64,000 nucleotides of DNA, from the NCBI RefSeq assembly GCF_020179835.1, contig NZ_JAIUDA010000010.1, positions 62,001 to 126,000 on the forward strand. Reading direction: 5' to 3'. The translations under genes were made by a program, and so were the position numbers. This document shows, piece after piece, positions 60,574 through 64,000 of this stretch. The notes under the pieces were generated by a model. The model was not told the DNA's origin and searched no databases. It saw only the letters and a list, made by a program, of their open reading frames with translations. How positions within the stretch are numbered: the first letter of the stretch is position 1; each line of letters opens with the position of its first letter. This stretch comes from Pantoea sp. alder81 (lineage in GTDB: Bacteria; Pseudomonadota; Gammaproteobacteria; Enterobacterales; Enterobacteriaceae).

Positions 60574-61392
60574 ATGTCTTTGATTTCGAAAGCACAGCAG
60601 CCAGACAGTAACGGTCGTATCCAGCACGTCACGCCAGAAAGTGCGGGCTGGGAGTACGTCGGTTTTGATGCTTACCTGCTGAAGAAGGGCCAAAGCCTGA
60701 AGCTCAGCAGCGGCGATAAAGAGCTGTGTCTGGTGCTGGTGGCGGGTTTTGCCTCGGTGAAAACTCGCCATGCAGAGTTCCCGAACCTCGGTAAGCGCCT
60801 GTCACCGTTCGAGCGCATCCCACCGTACTCGGTATATGTGCCGCACAACGATGAAGTGGAAGTGTATGCGGACAGCGATCTGGAGCTCGCCGTCTGTAAC
60901 GCGCCGAGCAAAGGTAATCTGCCTGCGCGCCTGATTGCGCCGGAAGATGTCGGCGTGGAGCAGCGTGGTAAAGGACGCAATCAGCGTCTGGTGCACAACA
61001 TTCTGCCGGACAATAAAGAAGCCGACAGCCTGCTGGTGGTGGAAGTGTATACCGACGAGGGCGCGACCAGTTCGTACCCGAGCCATAAGCACGATCAGAA
61101 AACCAGTCCGGACGAGACCTATCTGGAAGAGACCTATTATCACCGTTTCGATCCAGAGTCAGGCTTCGCGATGCAGCGCGTGTATACCGACGACCGTTCA
61201 CTCGACGAGTGCATGGCGCCGTATAACCGCGATGTGGTGACCGTCCCGCGTGGCTATCATCCGGTGGCGACGATTGCGGGTTACGATAACTACTATCTGA
61301 ACGTGATGGCCGGTCCGGAACGTCTGTGGAAGTTCACCTGGGAGAAAGATCACGCCTGGGTGAACAGCGATAAGTATCCGCGCAGCAAATAA
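60574..61392 (+). CDS. iolB: 5-deoxy-glucuronate isomerase
   Basis: A 272-residue cupin enzyme of the myo-inositol pathway that converts 5-deoxy-glucuronate to 5-dehydro-2-deoxy-gluconate. Metal-site residues in SSYPSHKHDQK and ETYYHRFDPESGF, and VPRGYHPVATIAGYDNYYLN, are typical of IolB. AAGGAG is 7 bases before ATG 60574 (another ATG at 60571). Followed by a strong terminator. Confidence 0.95.
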   Translation: MSLISKAQQPDSNGRIQHVTPESAGWEYVGFDAYLLKKGQSLKLSSGDKELCLVLVAGFASVKTRHAEFPNLGKRLSPFERIPPYSVYVPHNDEVEVYADSDLELAVCNAPSKGNLPARLIAPEDVGVEQRGKGRNQRLVHNILPDNKEADSLLVVEVYTDEGATSSYPSHKHDQKTSPDETYLEETYYHRFDPESGFAMQRVYTDDRSLDECMAPYNRDVVTVPRGYHPVATIAGYDNYYLNVMAGPERLWKFTWEKDHAWVNSDKYPRSK

Positions 61393-61413
61393 TCCGTATC
61401 GAAGAAAGCAGAA

Positions 61414-61439
61414 GGGCAGCCATGTGGCTGCCCTTTTTT
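61414..61439 (+). terminator. iolB terminator
   Basis: GGGCAGCC-ATGT-GGCTGCCC followed by TTTTTT (61414-61439), 21 bases after the iolB stop and before the convergent iolR. Confidence 0.85.
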
Positions 61440-61459
61440 ATCTGCAACGTCCGGCGGGG

Positions 61460-62305
61460 TTATTCGCCGGTGTTGGTATTGTTCAACGCTAATGAAACTG
61501 CCAGCGTCTGCGCCAGGCAAAGTGACGCCACCTGCGAACGGAAGCCATCAACCTGCGCTTCACGGACCACGAAGCACACGTCGCTGAAGGCGGCCAGTGG
61601 GCTCACCTGGCTGTCGGTGATGGCAATCAGGTGTGCACCGCGTTTGGCACCCAGCTCCACCAGCTCAACCGCTTCACGCGCATACGGCGAATAGCTAATG
61701 GCAATCACCACGTCTTTCGGATTCACCATGCTCAACTGCTCGGTAAACATGCCACCCAGACCGTCGATCAGGAATGCGCGGCGCTCAAGATGGCGCAGTG
61801 CGTACACCAGATAGGAAGCAACGCTAAACGAACGGCGCAGACCAATGATGTAGATGTTCTCCGCTTCATCGAGCATTTTCACTGCTTTATTCAACTGGTC
61901 CGGATTGGTTTGCATCGCCAACTGCTGCAATGCCTGGCTGTTGACCATAGTGAACACGTTCAGGATTTCAACCGGGCTTTCCGGTGAGCTGGCGCTGTCA
62001 TCGGTCGCCGTCTGACGGAACAGACGCGCGCGCTCGGTGTAGTTCACGGTTTCTTCCATCAGATGCTGACGGAAAACCTGTTTCATTTCATTGAAACCGC
62101 TGAAGCCAAATGCGTTGGCAAAGCGGATCAGCGTCGAGGGTGGCACATCAGCTTGTTGCGCGATGGAAGCCACGGTATCGAAAGCAATGCTGTTACTGTT
62201 ATCAAGAATATAACGAGCCACCTGCTTCAGGCGTTTACTCAGCGTCTCATAGCGACGACGGATATCGTCCTGCAACAGGGTTAATTGGGTTGGATTATTG
62301 GTCAT
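61460..62305 (-). CDS. iolR: RpiR family regulator of inositol catabolism
   Basis: A 281-residue RpiR-type repressor: HTH residues 1-85 (IRRRYETLSKRLKQVARYIL; ADVPPSTLIRFANAFGFSGF) and a SIS sugar-phosphate domain about 125-260 (AENIYIIGLRRSFSVASYLV; VVIAISYSPYAREAVELVEL). In Salmonella, IolR represses the iol genes until an inositol intermediate appears; the gene sits within the iol cluster here. Upstream heptamers suggest autoregulation. Confidence 0.92.
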   Translation of the reverse strand: MTNNPTQLTLLQDDIRRRYETLSKRLKQVARYILDNSNSIAFDTVASIAQQADVPPSTLIRFANAFGFSGFNEMKQVFRQHLMEETVNYTERARLFRQTATDDSASSPESPVEILNVFTMVNSQALQQLAMQTNPDQLNKAVKMLDEAENIYIIGLRRSFSVASYLVYALRHLERRAFLIDGLGGMFTEQLSMVNPKDVVIAISYSPYAREAVELVELGAKRGAHLIAITDSQVSPLAAFSDVCFVVREAQVDGFRSQVASLCLAQTLAVSLALNNTNTGE

Positions 62306-62372
62306 GACTTCGGCCCGTCAAAAAAGAAAATATGGCTGGATAATGAGCGCTATAGTACCAGATGGATGGAAA

Positions 62373-62423
62373 ATTTCATTTGTTTGACGCTATCGTGACG
62401 CTTATTTCATCGGTTTATGAAAT
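62373..62423. promoter_or_regulatory. Candidate IolR operator upstream of iolR
   Basis: ATTTCAT (62373-62379) and a perfect inverted pair ATTTCAT-CGGTTT-ATGAAAT (62404-62423), 68 to 118 bases before the iolR start. Confidence 0.55.
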
Positions 62424-62465
62424 GCCTCACAAAAAGAATTGATTAGCGGCAGTGCTGATGCCAAT

Positions 62466-62493
62466 AAAAAAGCGGCCCTGACGAGCCGCTTTT
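62466..62493. terminator. Terminator between iolC and iolR control region
   Basis: AAAAGCGGC (62468-62476) / GCCGCTTTT (62485-62493), with A- and T-runs that suit both strands; it ends iolC transcription (minus). Confidence 0.75.
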
Positions 62494-62511
62494 GTCCTGC
62501 TTTATAACCAA

Positions 62512-64000
62512 TCAGCCACGCGCCGCGCGCCAGTAGCCAATCAGTCGCAGATAGTTGCCTTTCACCGTTTCAATCAGCGCTTTGTCATCCAGCTCGCCGT
62601 TGAGCCATTGGCGTGACGGCTGGCCGAAGATGGTACGGCCGACGGCGAAGCCTTTCACCCACGGAGCCTGCGCTGCAGCGGCGAAACCGGCTTTCAGCGT
62701 CTCTTCTGGTGCATCAAGGCCGAGCAGCAAAATGCCGCGGCAGTGGGGATCGTTCTGCTCGATCAGCCCGCTGATGGCCTGCCAGCTCTCTGCCGACAGC
62801 GGTGGCAGTTTCCACCAGTCCGGCTGAATACCGAGGCTGTAGAAGTGGCTCAGCATGTCGTAGTAGTAGGATTCGTTACGGTCTGGATTGCTCTCAGGCA
62901 GAATCAGCTCTAGCAGCAGTTCATGCCCGCTCTTGTTACAGCCGTTCCAGACGTCGAGTACCAACTCATCCTGCTCTTTACGCAGTTCGGCGCTGTCGTG
63001 CGGATGGTAGAACACCAGGCATTTCACCACGTGTTCTGCCGGCCAGTCGACCAGCTGCGAACCAATGTTGCCGTGCTCGAGACGCAGTGGGCGTGAGCTT
63101 GGAAGCTCGATCGGGCGGCCAATCCACCAGTTATTGCCGGTGATGGCATTCAGCGCTTTCTGACCGTATGTAGTATCCGCAAGGATGCCGCTTTTCTCAT
63201 TTAAACCGGCTTCATTAGCGGCTTCCTGCGCGGCCTGCAACAGCAGCAGTTTCAACTGTGGGATCTTATCTTCACTGACGCCGGCTTCGCGCGCCATATC
63301 GGCCAACTGCTTGCGATGGTCGAAGGCGAACACGTTCAACTCAGGCCACTGCTGTTTGCGCGTGGTAACGCGGTGCAGGTGGTTCAGACGCGCATCCAGG
63401 TCAGGACGTTTCACATCTTTATCGCGGCCGAGGAAATCGTCCAGCTCTTCTTTGGTTGGCATTGCTGGTGCGCAGCCGTGGCGAGACACCACCAGTGCGC
63501 CGCAGGCATTGGCGTAGCGGCAAGCCTGTTCCCAGCTCTCATCGTTAAGCCAGCCGCGCAACAGGCCAGACATAAAGGCATCGCCTGCACCCAATACGTT
63601 CAGTACTTCAACGCGCACGCCGGTTTGCAGTTTAGTCTGCTCCCAGCTGTCTGGAATATCACCTTCGAACACCACGCAACCAAGCGGACCGCGTTTGCAC
63701 ACCAGCGTCGCTTTACTCGCCTGACGCACATTTTTTAGTGCCGTCAGTGTATCAGTGCTGCCGCCGGCAATATGGAACTCTTCTTCCGTTCCGACCACCA
63801 AATCGAAATAGTGCAGCACTTCCTGCAGCTGTTTGGTGACTTCACCGGATTCAACGAAACGGGTTTCGCCATCGCCCAGGGAGGTCAGACCCCACAGCAC
63901 CGGGCGATAGTCGATATCCAGTGCTGTGCGCAGGCCGTTCCGTTTAGCGATATCCAGGGCTTTCAATACCGCAGCACGGGTTTGCGGATGTGACAGATGC
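62512..64000 (-). CDS. iolC: Bifunctional 5-dehydro-2-deoxygluconokinase with DUF2090 domain, 5' partial
   Basis: The frame is open to the right edge, so the N-terminus is outside. Visible are the end of the PfkB-type kinase (LGAGDAFMSGLLRGWLNDES, with the catalytic Asp) and a C-terminal DUF2090 domain (NVFAFDHRKQLADMAREAGV onward to SRQWLNGELDDKALIETVKG), annotated as the 2-deoxy-5-keto-gluconate-6-phosphate aldolase part in gamma-proteobacterial fusions. It phosphorylates and probably cleaves the iol intermediate. The leftmost end at 62512 is the stop. Confidence 0.93.
   Translation of the reverse strand, partial: HLSHPQTRAAVLKALDIAKRNGLRTALDIDYRPVLWGLTSLGDGETRFVESGEVTKQLQEVLHYFDLVVGTEEEFHIAGGSTDTLTALKNVRQASKATLVCKRGPLGCVVFEGDIPDSWEQTKLQTGVRVEVLNVLGAGDAFMSGLLRGWLNDESWEQACRYANACGALVVSRHGCAPAMPTKEELDDFLGRDKDVKRPDLDARLNHLHRVTTRKQQWPELNVFAFDHRKQLADMAREAGVSEDKIPQLKLLLLQAAQEAANEAGLNEKSGILADTTYGQKALNAITGNNWWIGRPIELPSSRPLRLEHGNIGSQLVDWPAEHVVKCLVFYHPHDSAELRKEQDELVLDVWNGCNKSGHELLLELILPESNPDRNESYYYDMLSHFYSLGIQPDWWKLPPLSAESWQAISGLIEQNDPHCRGILLLGLDAPEETLKAGFAAAAQAPWVKGFAVGRTIFGQPSRQWLNGELDDKALIETVKGNYLRLIGYWRAARG

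Overview
The window is chromosomal DNA from an enterobacterium, most likely Pantoea or a close Erwiniaceae relative. Gene content and order match Enterobacterales (gor, rlmJ-prlC-rsmJ-uspA-uspB-pitA-yhiN; kdpFABCD; hemB; proP; yhhS). The accessory genes (ribitol and inositol catabolism, many LysR/AraC regulators) and the intergenic palindromes fit an environmental or plant-associated strain. The genus is an inference from overall look only. No rRNA, tRNA, CRISPR array, prophage or intact insertion sequence was seen.

Layout. 1-2.8 kb: end of a 2-hydroxyacid dehydrogenase gene, a higBA-type toxin-antitoxin pair and an HD-GYP c-di-GMP phosphodiesterase. 2.9-10.1 kb: the high-affinity K+ pump operon kdpFABC plus sensor kinase kdpD, with a KdpE-like box upstream but no kdpE beside kdpD. 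10.1-21.7 kb: accessory genes (yqhA, two LysR regulators, an MFS exporter, a cation/proton antiporter, a Tat-exported hydrolase, a bestrophin, a YcaC-like hydrolase, an SDR, a quinone-oxidoreductase-like enzyme, a YrdC-fold protein). 21.9-26.6 kb: a ribitol-type cassette (LacI-type repressor, ribitol dehydrogenase, ribulokinase, then a separate Gate-domain membrane protein behind a 15-codon leader ORF).

26.7-38.1 kb is conserved core: gor, rbn, a CPBP protease, rlmJ, prlC, rsmJ, uspA, uspB, pitA, yhiN. 38.3-49.5 kb mixes a GT32-like glycosyltransferase, two 115-residue proteins' second member, a periplasmic isochorismatase-like enzyme with a divergent GlxA-type regulator, a secreted alpha/beta hydrolase, a GAF-GGDEF cyclase, hemB, proP, an unknown small protein and a second 2-hydroxyacid dehydrogenase. 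49.5-57.4 kb: CSS-EAL phosphodiesterase, tqsA-like AI-2 exporter, a three-gene ABC importer and yhhS. 57.8-64 kb: myo-inositol catabolism (iolI, mmsA/iolA, iolB, iolR, iolC) running off the right edge.

Structure between genes is the most distinctive part. A family of short palindromes with a GTAG foot (REP-like), usually in inverted pairs, sits at gene 3' ends, mostly between convergent genes; the arms differ between copies but stay complementary. One copy has expanded into a five-unit 37-bp tandem array. A second family of about 125-bp imperfect palindromes (MITE-like) occurs at 14.8 and 57.5-57.7 kb. Four unrelated genes (higB, the HD-GYP gene, tqsA, the ABC ATPase) have their Shine-Dalgarno inside an 8-10 bp hairpin stem. 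Seven copies of an ATTTCAT/ATGAAAT heptamer flank the iol promoters and are candidate IolR sites.
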